Shown here in pieces: positions 1 to 9,031 of a stretch of 64,000 nt of DNA. The notes under the pieces are model-generated. The model was not told where the DNA came from. It was given only the letters and a program-made list of their open reading frames with translations, and ran no database searches. The position numbers and the translations under genes were made by a program. The stretch's first letter is position 1. Each line of letters opens with the position of its first letter. Source of the DNA: Sedimenticola selenatireducens DSM 17993 (GTDB taxonomy: Bacteria > Pseudomonadota > Gammaproteobacteria > Chromatiales > Chromatiaceae); contig NZ_ATZE01000026.1 in NCBI RefSeq assembly GCF_000428045.1, positions 16,095 through 80,094 on the forward strand, in the 5' to 3' direction.

Positions 1-1
1 G

Positions 2-3000
2 CTGACCCTGACGCCGGCAGCTGTGGTCCGGTGGGGTGGTCGGGTTGTCATTGAGGGTGGGGGGCAGCCGATTGCCGGGGTGATGGTGGTCCTGGATCCG
101 ATCGAGGTGAAATCGTCTCTTTCCGGACAGGCCCATTCGGTCACTACCTGGGATGGACGCTTTGAATTTATCGACCTGCCTGTTGGCCGCTATCAACTCA
201 GCGCCAATGCCCCCGGCTATGGATCAATCAGCCAGGCGGTGGATGTGGTTGCCCCGGATATGACCAAACAGGTCGAGATCGATGGGCCGATGATCGACGG
301 CGTAGCGCTGGATCTCTGTCGTGAGTGGGGCAAGAACTGTAACAAGCCGGCAGCCGACCTGTTTTGTCAGCAGCAGAACTATTTCGAAGCGGGGGACTTC
401 CGGGTAGAAAATGATAAGCCACCGACGCGAATCATCACCTCTGGAAAATTATGTGAAGCGGATAGCTGTGATCGTATCAGCTGGATAAAGTGTGTTGGTG
501 ATCAACAGGAGCCGCTGCTGCTGAAGTTGAGGGCGGAATCAAAAGCCATCAGTCAGCCGGTGAAGGTGGCTGACCGGGTGACGGGTAAACCGATCTCCGG
601 TGCCACTATAGCGTTAGCCGAGACCTGGCCCAGCGGCGCCATTGCGGAGATGAAGAGTGATAGATCGGGACTGGCCCATTTCAAGGGATTGCAGATTGGT
701 GCGGCCAACCACCAGGACGTTAATGGACGGGTGAGCCTGTCGCGGCGGCAGATTACCGCCCATGTTGCGGCAGAGGGTTATGTCTCTACCGTTGTTCCGC
801 TGGTGCTCTCCGAGAGTGCCTCCCAGCTGGATGTCTCTTTATCACCGCTGACCGAGCAGCAGGAGCTGGAGCCCAACAATGATCTTGAGCACGGCCAGGA
901 AGTGCTCGTGGGCGCATCCATCCGCTTCAAGATTGCCGAGCGGGGAGATCGTGACTTCTTTAAATTCAGGCTGCCCGAAGCGGCAAAGCTGACGGTAACG
1001 ATTGAAGCTGCTCACCTTGAGACACTGTTACATCTGCGGGATAGCGATGGTAACTCGATCAGGCAGCAGGGGGCTCATGTCGGCAAACCGAATATTCTTG
1101 AGCAGCGCCTGGTCAGTGGCAGTTACTCAATCGAGGCGTCCGAATGGGGTAATAATGCCAGCGACCCGGAAGCCAGTCTGACATTGACCATTGCCGCAGA
1201 GCCGGCCGTTGATCCCAATGAACCGAACCAGGATGCTGAATCAGCCCGCACCATCAATCTGAATCAGCAGGTCTCCGGGCTGATCTGGCCGGTGGGTGAT
1301 CGTGATTTCTATCGTCTCGAAGTCAAGCAGGCCGGTATTCTTCGACTCAGCGATATGCATACTAGCCTGCAGCGTCACGTAAAGATCTACTCCAGTCTGG
1401 GTAAGCAGCTGGCAGCGCAGGGTGGTTACGCTGGCAAACCACTCGCTCTGGAGCATGCGGTAACCCCGGGTGTCTACCTGGTCGAGATGCAGGAGTGGGG
1501 AAATAATGATGCCTCGCTGGAACCCTACCGCCTTTCAGTAGAGATGATGCCCGATGACGGTGTGGTCGATCCGGTACAGGTGCCAGGGGAGATGCGCGCC
1601 GCACGTTCACTGCCCTCCCATATCTGGTTTGCCAGTACCCTGCTGCCTGTCGGAGACCGGGATCTGTTCAGCGTCAATATTCCCGGTGCCGGCGTACTGC
1701 GCATGCAGAGCAAGGGGCCGATGCAGCGTCATCTCAAGGTGTTCGATGCTAAAGGTAAACTGCTGCAGGAGGTAGGTGGCTACGAGAACAAATCGGTGGA
1801 ACTCAACTGGCACGCCAACGGACCCGGGACGGTGTTCGTGTCGATCGAGGAGTGGGGCAACAACAGTTACTCTGCACTGCCCTACACGATGCGGGTCTGG
1901 TTTGAACGGGCGGACGAGATCGATTATCAACAGCGCAACGAAAACTTTGACCAGGCGACGCCACTGGTGTCGGGGGATACCGTTTACGGCAGTTACCTGC
2001 CGATCGGGGATCAGGACTTCTATGCCGTGGATATCGACTTTCCCGGTATGTTGGAGGTGAGTGCAACTTCTGCTCAGCAGACCCACCTGCGAATATTCGA
2101 CAGTCAGCGGAAGATGATTGCCGAGCGAGGAGCGTATGGGAATAAGACCGCCGAGTTGCGGCCTGAGGTGAACAAGGGCATCTACTATATCCAGCTCAGT
2201 GAGTGGGGCAATAACACCGCCTCGACCGAACCCTATGAGCTGAAGCTGGCACTGCAGCGAGCTGAACCGACGGAAACAGAGCCCCTGGCCGAAGACCCGC
2301 CGCGGCGGTTGCTGGATGGTGAGGCGCAGTCCTTCTCGATTGACCAGAACGGGGACCGCGACCGCTTCCTGTTTGAAATGGCCAAGGCCGGCGAGGTCAA
2401 ACTGAGTATCGCCAGCCAGGTACAGACTCTGGTCAAGGTATACAACGACCAGACTGGCAAGCTGATTCACGAATCCGGTCACTACGATCCGGTTAGATGG
2501 TCTCGGTCGCTGAAGTTGGATGAGCCGGTTCGCCTCCGTATAGAACTGAGCGAATGGGGTAACAACGCGACCTCAAGGGAACCGGGGTTTATCATGGTCG
2601 ACAGCCGGGGTCGTACTCTCCAGGCCGAGCATATCGAATCCACCCCCGATGGCTCTTTCCCCGAACAGGTCTCATTCAAGCGGCTGGTCCTCAAGCATGC
2701 TGACCCGGCGACCCGTTGTGAGCTCGACCTTGATGGTGATGGGAAGGCCGAGATCACACTCAACAGCGACCAGGCCAAAAGCGCACGCTTCCCCGGTGAA
2801 GGGCGTTATGTGGTTGAGTCAAAGTGTGTTGGTGCTGATGGCCAGGTTGCATGGCAGAAATTCTGGGTGCAGGCGACCGGCAATCGCGCCCGTGAAGGGA
2901 TTGCCTTGTTCCTCAATTCACCGAGGGAAGGGCAGACCATCGATCAGCCCGTCAAGCTGGCGGCCCAGGCGATCAATTATAACGGTCGACCAGTTGCCGG

Positions 3001-6000
3001 TGTGCGCTACAAACTGGATGGCACCGTCCTGGCAACGGACTATTCGGCCCCTTACGATGTTGATGTGAATTGGCAGGCGCTGGCTGCGGGAAAACATACC
3101 GTGGAGGTTACAGCCTACGATGGTACAGGTGTCGAGGCGAGCGTCACCCGGCAATTTTACCTGTCAGAGTATTTTGATATCTCTCCTCCCAACGGGGCCG
3201 TGCTCACTGGCGAATCGATACGGGTCAGCTGGCTTGCACCCAGGCATGGCGAGTCGCTGTTGCGTTACCGGAAACAGGGCAGCACGGAGTGGAAGACCGA
3301 GCGTGGACAGAGTGGCCGGTTGCGCGTGGTCGAGCTGAAGGATCTGGAAGCCGCCGTGCCTTACGAGATACAACCGATGGGCGGCAGTCAGGATGGTCCG
3401 GTACAGACCCTGACCCGAGTCAAGGGGTTGGCCTTTGGGCGCAGCCGTTACGGCGCCAATATCCGCCGGGATTATAATCAACGGGTGGGTATCAGCGTGC
3501 GCAACAACGGTGATGAACCGCTGAGTGTTCGCCTCGAGTGCGGTAAACCGAAGGACCCCAGCATGCTGGTCGGTTTTGTCGGTGAAGGTTCGGAGGATAA
3601 ACCAATCAACCTGGCACCGGGAGAGGTGCGGGAGTTCCTTCTCGGCATTAGCGCCCAGGATGTGAACACTGCTGATCATACAATTCCTGTCCGGATCGTG
3701 TCCGATAACGGATTGAGTGACGAGTCAGAGGTGGCAGTTCATGTTAGATTGCCGCATGTCGAACTGCAGTGGAAGGACCGGGGGGCGCTCCCGCTTGGTC
3801 ATGGTCGTACTCTGCGGCTGACCAACCTGGGTGATACCATCACCGATCTTCAGGTGACCAGTGACAATAGCCAGGCCGTGACCATCTCCCCCACCGTTCA
3901 GCATGGGTTGCTAGCCCGTAACCAGTACCTGGACTTTACGGTTACGCCGCGATTTTATGAGGGCTTCAATGGCGTCAAAACCCGGATCGTGGCACGCGGT
4001 CTGAAGAAGGAGTTCAGTTACGATTATGAAATGAAGCTGGCAGCGGGCGAAAGCGCGCGGAAAATCTGGCTGTTTCCGGGTATTGATCCGACGGACGAAT
4101 CCCTGCAAGAAAAGGAACCCGGGTTGATTCATAACGCCAACCTGGCGGAAAGGCTCGACCCTTCGAACATTGACTGGAGCCGGCGTGATAACCCGGAAGA
4201 TCTCGATCGGGATGGGGTGGCGGATCGCTGGTCGATGAACATCGGTGATGTACGCTGGGTTGGTGACGATACCAATGCGGATAGTGAAGTCGATTTTGTT
4301 CACGCCGATGTGGGCGATGACGGGATTTTTGAATACTCCGCGCTGCTTGAACAGGAGCAGTGGCATAAGACCAACCTGGTAGAGGCCTGGCTTGAGATGG
4401 GATTCAGCCTGCCCTGGAGTCGAAAAAGCTACCATCCCCACGATACCGATATTGTGCTGAATGGTCAGATTATTGGCGGATTGCGGGATACCATACCCGA
4501 GGGTAACTACAGCTTCCGCATACCACCAGCTGCATTGCGGTTTGATAAAAACGGACATCCGGCGGACAACCGCATCGGTATCAACTCCAAGCATCTGCGC
4601 GGTGGCCACTATGTGGTTAATAGCGATTTTCGTTTCAAGTTCAGGTTAACCGCGACGCCTGTCTGGACAGTTGCCAAATCCGAGACAGAAGCGCGCCAGT
4701 CGGTATCGCAGGTGGGGGGACTCTCTATCAATGCAGCGGACCTGAGTCTCTCTTCATCCGAAATCTGGCTGGACGCCCCCGCTGAAACAAAGACGGGCGA
4801 CGAGGTGACGGTTGAGGTTCCGGTTCATAATCTGGGATCTGTTGCCGTACCCCAGGTGGACGTCGCGCTGCTTCGCAAGACGCAGGGGCGTGATCGTGAA
4901 GAGATCGGTCGTGTCACTGTCAGCGATATTACCCTGCATGGTGGCGCGATTGCGAAATTCAGCTGGAAGGCCACAGCCGGGTCCAGTGCCTTCTATCTGG
5001 TGGCTGATCCGGAAAAACAGGTCAACGATCTGGATAGAGTCAATAACGAGGCAAACTTTTTCCTACCCGTCAAAGGCGAAGAGAAGCCGATTGTTATCAC
5101 CTTCAACCAGCCGAAGCCTGGCCGTGCTGTCGAGGGTCCAATTCAACGTCTTGAGGCGACCATAAACAAGGAAGCCGGGACGGTAGAACCTGCGCTTTCC
5201 ATCGATGGCGGACTCTGGACCGAATTTCCACCCGTCAAGGGCAAGTTGTCTACCGAACTGTTACTTCAACCGGGAGAACATCGCCTTGAACTGCGGGTGG
5301 TGGATGCTGCCGGGAATACGGCCATCAACGTGCTCCCTGTCAAGGTGAAAGCGGCACAACCCCAGGCCCAGGTCATGCAACCCAAACCCGGTGAATCGAT
5401 CGCAGAACGTCACGCGCACGTGGTAACTGCCATACCGAAGGAGACCGAACTGGTCGGTGTACGCACGGCGGGTGGGCCCTGGCATAAAGCCGTATTGACC
5501 GGTGATGAGGCCCACGTCGACCTGCCATTGCAGTTTGGCCAGCAAACGATCGAGGTGATGGTGGCCAGCCAGTCCGGCGTGGTCAGGCACCTGTCTCTGG
5601 ATGTTAACTGTTCCGCGCAACCCGGGGAGCGAGATGAGCGGGTGGCTGCCGGAGCTGAGCTGCAGGGCTTGTTGTGGCCGATCCGTGACAGCGACCTCGC
5701 CATCGACCTGTTTCAGGGCAGCAGTGGTGTCATGCAACCGGTGAAACCTGAAGAGCAGACAGCGGCACTACAGGCTGCAACTGAAAAACCGGCCAATACG
5801 GCCGCCATGGATCCCAAGATGCGCCAGCGTTATGAAAAGGCTAAACGTTTGCGTACTGAAGGGGGAAAACTTCAGGCACAAGGGCGATTGCGCGAGGCCT
5901 TGGACAAGTATCAAGAGAGCCTCAGGTTCTATCCGGATTACCGCCTGGAAGCGCACATGCAATTGGTCGAGGGTGTACTCAACAAAACTGCACCCGCGAG

Positions 6001-6004
6001 ATAA
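2..6004 (+). CDS. Giant secreted multidomain protein with five PPC-like EWGNN repeats (5' partial)
   Basis: The frame is open to the left edge, so the N-terminus and any signal peptide are missing; the first in-window start-like codon is GTG at 23. Counting from there, residues 5-70 and about 183-270 look like carboxypeptidase-regulatory (CarboxypepD_reg) beta domains, with a Cys-rich stretch between them. Five repeats follow (about 309-375, 425-492, 543-611, 661-728, 776-845). Each opens with GD(R/Q)D and ends with EWGNN, like pre-peptidase C-terminal (PPC) domains. Then come an EF-hand-like DLDGDGKAE (about 902), Ig-like and FN3-like domains (about 960-1133), a D-rich calcium-type loop (about 1392-1440), a CARDB-like domain (about 1573-1683) and a TPR-like helical tail (about 1927-1993). 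No catalytic domain is recognised. It is probably a surface or periplasmic binding scaffold. It is the first visible gene of the operon that continues with the VWA and ABC genes. Confidence 0.85.
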   Translation: MTLTPAAVVRWGGRVVIEGGGQPIAGVMVVLDPIEVKSSLSGQAHSVTTWDGRFEFIDLPVGRYQLSANAPGYGSISQAVDVVAPDMTKQVEIDGPMIDGVALDLCREWGKNCNKPAADLFCQQQNYFEAGDFRVENDKPPTRIITSGKLCEADSCDRISWIKCVGDQQEPLLLKLRAESKAISQPVKVADRVTGKPISGATIALAETWPSGAIAEMKSDRSGLAHFKGLQIGAANHQDVNGRVSLSRRQITAHVAAEGYVSTVVPLVLSESASQLDVSLSPLTEQQELEPNNDLEHGQEVLVGASIRFKIAERGDRDFFKFRLPEAAKLTVTIEAAHLETLLHLRDSDGNSIRQQGAHVGKPNILEQRLVSGSYSIEASEWGNNASDPEASLTLTIAAEPAVDPNEPNQDAESARTINLNQQVSGLIWPVGDRDFYRLEVKQAGILRLSDMHTSLQRHVKIYSSLGKQLAAQGGYAGKPLALEHAVTPGVYLVEMQEWGNNDASLEPYRLSVEMMPDDGVVDPVQVPGEMRAARSLPSHIWFASTLLPVGDRDLFSVNIPGAGVLRMQSKGPMQRHLKVFDAKGKLLQEVGGYENKSVELNWHANGPGTVFVSIEEWGNNSYSALPYTMRVWFERADEIDYQQRNENFDQATPLVSGDTVYGSYLPIGDQDFYAVDIDFPGMLEVSATSAQQTHLRIFDSQRKMIAERGAYGNKTAELRPEVNKGIYYIQLSEWGNNTASTEPYELKLALQRAEPTETEPLAEDPPRRLLDGEAQSFSIDQNGDRDRFLFEMAKAGEVKLSIASQVQTLVKVYNDQTGKLIHESGHYDPVRWSRSLKLDEPVRLRIELSEWGNNATSREPGFIMVDSRGRTLQAEHIESTPDGSFPEQVSFKRLVLKHADPATRCELDLDGDGKAEITLNSDQAKSARFPGEGRYVVESKCVGADGQVAWQKFWVQATGNRAREGIALFLNSPREGQTIDQPVKLAAQAINYNGRPVAGVRYKLDGTVLATDYSAPYDVDVNWQALAAGKHTVEVTAYDGTGVEASVTRQFYLSEYFDISPPNGAVLTGESIRVSWLAPRHGESLLRYRKQGSTEWKTERGQSGRLRVVELKDLEAAVPYEIQPMGGSQDGPVQTLTRVKGLAFGRSRYGANIRRDYNQRVGISVRNNGDEPLSVRLECGKPKDPSMLVGFVGEGSEDKPINLAPGEVREFLLGISAQDVNTADHTIPVRIVSDNGLSDESEVAVHVRLPHVELQWKDRGALPLGHGRTLRLTNLGDTITDLQVTSDNSQAVTISPTVQHGLLARNQYLDFTVTPRFYEGFNGVKTRIVARGLKKEFSYDYEMKLAAGESARKIWLFPGIDPTDESLQEKEPGLIHNANLAERLDPSNIDWSRRDNPEDLDRDGVADRWSMNIGDVRWVGDDTNADSEVDFVHADVGDDGIFEYSALLEQEQWHKTNLVEAWLEMGFSLPWSRKSYHPHDTDIVLNGQIIGGLRDTIPEGNYSFRIPPAALRFDKNGHPADNRIGINSKHLRGGHYVVNSDFRFKFRLTATPVWTVAKSETEARQSVSQVGGLSINAADLSLSSSEIWLDAPAETKTGDEVTVEVPVHNLGSVAVPQVDVALLRKTQGRDREEIGRVTVSDITLHGGAIAKFSWKATAGSSAFYLVADPEKQVNDLDRVNNEANFFLPVKGEEKPIVITFNQPKPGRAVEGPIQRLEATINKEAGTVEPALSIDGGLWTEFPPVKGKLSTELLLQPGEHRLELRVVDAAGNTAINVLPVKVKAAQPQAQVMQPKPGESIAERHAHVVTAIPKETELVGVRTAGGPWHKAVLTGDEAHVDLPLQFGQQTIEVMVASQSGVVRHLSLDVNCSAQPGERDERVAAGAELQGLLWPIRDSDLAIDLFQGSSGVMQPVKPEEQTAALQAATEKPANTAAMDPKMRQRYEKAKRLRTEGGKLQAQGRLREALDKYQESLRFYPDYRLEAHMQLVEGVLNKTAPAR

Positions 6005-6006
6005 AA

Positions 6007-6093
6007 ATGAATGACAGCACCGAAAAGAGACAACTATTTTTGGGTTCAGGCAGCGCTAGGGGCCTGGCCTACAACTGGGAGGAAAGGTTGTGA
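6007..6093 (+). CDS. Possible 28-codon leader/coupling ORF
   Basis: An ATG lies 3 bases after the stop of the giant gene and opens a 28-codon frame whose TGA overlaps the GTG start of the VWA gene (GTGA). The peptide is polar, without signal peptide or membrane segment. A ribosome entering here would end exactly at the next start, so it may only couple translation. The strong Shine-Dalgarno of the VWA gene (GGGAGGAAAGG) lies inside it. No start signal of its own is clear, so it may not be a real gene. Confidence 0.25.
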   Translation: MNDSTEKRQLFLGSGSARGLAYNWEERL

Positions 6094-8228
6094 AAAGGCA
6101 TGAATGGCTCAGACAATTAATATCCACTCTACTGTGCAGTCTGCTATTGGTCAGCACGGTATACGCAAGTACCGGCGCCGACGCGCTGGAAGGGAACAAC
6201 GCAACCGGCGCGGATGCTCTGGAAGGTGGAGCGGTGTCGGCCGATGCCCTGGAAGGTGGCATCAGTGCCTCACCGGTAACCTGTGATGGGCAATCACCCT
6301 GTATCGAAACCGCTACCGGATTACCGCTGCAGGTGCTGCCTCGACCCTTTGCCAATGTCTACCTGGAGCAGCAGGCAAATCCCGATGCGGTGGCGCAGGC
6401 CAATGTTCAGGCCTTCCGGCCTTTGTATGTATTTGCGCGCGAGGGTATCGATTTAAGCAATCCCTCTGATCCACAGGGTTGGTATCAGGTGGGTAGCAAT
6501 AAAAAGCAGACCACGGGCTGGATTCAGGCGAAAGATGCCCTGGAATGGCGACAGGCACTGGTGGTCGCTTATACCCATCCCGGAGGGATCGCAGAAGGGC
6601 GTAAACCGGTTTTGATGTTCAAGGATGTGGAATCGCTGCAAGCCATCGTCGATGCTGAGGATATGACGGGCAAGGCTGCGGAGATCTACAACGCCATCGA
6701 TAACGCGACGCCACCTGACACGGTGGTCAGCATGGAGCCAAAAAGGTACATCGATATCAACCGTCAATTTTATATTTTGCCCATTCTGGATTGGGAACAG
6801 CTGGATATCTATGGTGACGAGGTGCGGCTGCTTCAACTAGCTGCGGCTGTACCCGGGCAGCGTGGCGCCGACACCCTGGACGACAGTGGCTACAGGGACC
6901 AGGCCAGTACTGGTCGCGAGGTGGATCAGGGGGCCGGACTCGCTGACCTCTCGATCGATGTGGTGTTTGTCATGGATACGACACGCAGCATGCAGCCTTA
7001 TATCGATATGACGCGGGATGCCGTCAGGCGCATGGTCCAGACCACGGGTGATCGCCTGAAGGATAAGGTGAAGTTCGGGCTGGTCGGCTATCGTGACGCG
7101 GTCGCCGCCGTCCCGGCTGTGGAGTACACCAGCCGCAATTTCACCCCGGAACTGGTGGATGCCAACAGCTTGATCGAGGTACTTACCAACGAAGCCAGGG
7201 CCACACCAGCCGGCAGTCTGGATTATGCTGAAGAGGTTTTTTCCGGTGTGGATATGGCGTTGCGCTCGCAATGGCGTCCCGGTGCATTGCGTTTTATTGT
7301 CCTGGTGGGTGATGCCAGTTCCCATCCCCGTGGACATCCGCAGAACACTACCGGCAAGGACGAGACCGACTTGCGACGTGAGCTGGATGATGCCGGTGTG
7401 CATCTGATCTCGTTACATCTCCAGGATGAGCGTGCCGCCGAGGATCATGACCGTGCTGCCACCCAGTTTGGCCACTTGGCGCAGGTTCGGGGTAGTGATG
7501 GCCAACAGGCACTGGTACAGGTCAATGCCTTTAAAGAGGGTGATTTTCAGGCCGCTGTTGACAGCGTGGTAGGCGGGGTTGTGAGCCGGTTTGAACAGTC
7601 CCTGGCCATGCGCAGTCTGCCACCACCACCTCCCATGCCGGAATACGGAGCCGACCTGGATGTCGCAACACAAGGTCAGATGGCGATGGACAAGGTCTGG
7701 GAAGCGGCGTTGATCGAATATCTTGGCAAGGGTGCACGGCCACCCAAAGATATCGTTGCCTGGGTAATGGATCGTGACCTGCTGAATCCCGCTGATACCG
7801 CCCTGGAAGTGCGGGTTTTGGTGACGCGCGAACAGTTAAGCAGCCTGGTACAGGCCCTTGATCGTGTCCTAAAGGCTTTTGATCAGGCGAAGATCAGCCA
7901 GGGACAGTTTTTCGAGGCGTTGCAGAGTGTCTCGGGCCAGACCCTCAAGCGCCCCGAGGATCTGGGCAGGGCGCAGAGTCTGGCGGAGACCGGGCTGCTT
8001 CCCGCTTTTATCCAGAGTCTGCCATACCGTAGCGATATTCTCTCGCTGAGCAATGAGATGTTTGCCAGCCTCACTGCCGAGCAGCGGGTTCAACTGGAGT
8101 GGGGTTTGAAGGCCAAACTGGCCCAGTATCTGGCGATTAATTCGCAGGTCGATGCCTGGCATCGACTGAATGAATCCGACCCAGCCAGTGAACTGGTGCA
8201 TCCGTTGCATATCGATTATTTGCCTTAA
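6090..8228 (+). CDS. Periplasmic VWA-domain protein, PpkA ectodomain-like, with ADALEG repeats
   Basis: The GTG start has a good ribosome site (GGGAGGAAAGG). Residues 1-26 form a signal peptide ending in VYA. The mature N-terminus carries three copies of ADALEG within about 30 residues. An SH3-like stretch follows (about 110-160, with GWIQAKDALEW), then a von Willebrand A domain (about 288-490) whose MIDAS reads DTTRS. A proline-rich linker (about 510) leads to a helical C-terminus. The SH3-like plus VWA arrangement resembles the extracytoplasmic half of the T6SS kinase PpkA, but there is no kinase domain and no transmembrane anchor. Neighbouring TagT-, TagS- and TagR-like genes support a signal-sensing or scaffold role in the periplasm. 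The VWA call is certain; the PpkA relation is inferred from pattern and context. Confidence 0.85.
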   Translation: MKRHEWLRQLISTLLCSLLLVSTVYASTGADALEGNNATGADALEGGAVSADALEGGISASPVTCDGQSPCIETATGLPLQVLPRPFANVYLEQQANPDAVAQANVQAFRPLYVFAREGIDLSNPSDPQGWYQVGSNKKQTTGWIQAKDALEWRQALVVAYTHPGGIAEGRKPVLMFKDVESLQAIVDAEDMTGKAAEIYNAIDNATPPDTVVSMEPKRYIDINRQFYILPILDWEQLDIYGDEVRLLQLAAAVPGQRGADTLDDSGYRDQASTGREVDQGAGLADLSIDVVFVMDTTRSMQPYIDMTRDAVRRMVQTTGDRLKDKVKFGLVGYRDAVAAVPAVEYTSRNFTPELVDANSLIEVLTNEARATPAGSLDYAEEVFSGVDMALRSQWRPGALRFIVLVGDASSHPRGHPQNTTGKDETDLRRELDDAGVHLISLHLQDERAAEDHDRAATQFGHLAQVRGSDGQQALVQVNAFKEGDFQAAVDSVVGGVVSRFEQSLAMRSLPPPPPMPEYGADLDVATQGQMAMDKVWEAALIEYLGKGARPPKDIVAWVMDRDLLNPADTALEVRVLVTREQLSSLVQALDRVLKAFDQAKISQGQFFEALQSVSGQTLKRPEDLGRAQSLAETGLLPAFIQSLPYRSDILSLSNEMFASLTAEQRVQLEWGLKAKLAQYLAINSQVDAWHRLNESDPASELVHPLHIDYLP

Positions 8229-8233
8229 ATGCT

Positions 8234-9031
8234 ATGAACGTTCGTGAATCTGTAGAAGCTGTCAGGCAGCAACATCCGGAGGCTGATAAGAATCTATCGG
8301 CACCAGTGTTAATGCTGCAACAGGTGGTGAAGACGCGACAACATGCCACGAACAGTTTTCAGCTTGTGATTCCGGAATTGACTGTCCGTGCAGGGGAATT
8401 TGTGGCGGTGGTGGGTGAGAGTGGTTGTGGCAAAAGCACCTTGCTTGACCTGTTGGCGCTGATATCAAAGCCGAACGAGGTTTCCCGCTTTCGGCTGGCC
8501 TTCACGGAGCAGGATCAAACTGATGTGGCCAGCTTGTGGGCGCGTAACGATGAGAACGCGTTGGCCTCCGTCCGACGACGACACCTGGGTTATGTATTGC
8601 AGACGGGTGGGTTATTACCCTATCTGAGCGTGCAGGACAATCTGTTGCTACCCATGCGCATGAACAGACTGCCGGGTGCCAATCAGCGCGTGCTTGCCAT
8701 GGCTGAACGTATGGGGGTCACTGACTGTTTGAAGCGCAAACCGGATGCGCTTTCTGGGGGACAGCGCCAGCGGGTCGCCATCCTGCGTGCCCTGTCCCAT
8801 GCCCCACGGCTGGTACTGGCGGACGAACCGACCGCTGCTGTTGACAAACGACGCGCCCGACTGATCGTGGATGATTTCAGGTCGTTGGCAAGGGATGAAG
8901 GTCTCTCCATTATCATGGTTACGCATGATTTGGATCTGGTGAAATCGCTGGCCGATGCGACTTATGGTTTTGAAGTGACCCAAGTTGCGGAGAACCAGGT
9001 GCGTTCCATCTGTCGCAGGGAGCCTGCCTGA
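8234..9031 (+). CDS. ABC transporter ATP-binding protein, LolD/TagT-like
   Basis: A 265-residue ABC ATPase with every core motif: Walker A GESGCGKST (about 60), Q-loop in YVLQTGGLL, signature LSGGQRQRV, Walker B LVLADEPT and the switch His in MVTHD. The fold is of the LolD/MacB/FtsE class that pairs with FtsX-type permeases and drives mechanical work in the envelope rather than classical transport. The gene begins 5 bases after the VWA gene, and its stop overlaps the permease start (TGATG). In the T6SS TagQRST module, TagT has this role. A plain lipoprotein-release ATPase is the alternative. Confidence 0.92.
   Translation: MNVRESVEAVRQQHPEADKNLSAPVLMLQQVVKTRQHATNSFQLVIPELTVRAGEFVAVVGESGCGKSTLLDLLALISKPNEVSRFRLAFTEQDQTDVASLWARNDENALASVRRRHLGYVLQTGGLLPYLSVQDNLLLPMRMNRLPGANQRVLAMAERMGVTDCLKRKPDALSGGQRQRVAILRALSHAPRLVLADEPTAAVDKRRARLIVDDFRSLARDEGLSIIMVTHDLDLVKSLADATYGFEVTQVAENQVRSICRREPA

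Noticed and set aside
1607..2482. Long open frame on the minus strand inside the giant gene
   Set aside because: Antisense to a gene with clear repeats and domains; its protein shows no domain and it follows the codon bias of the + strand.
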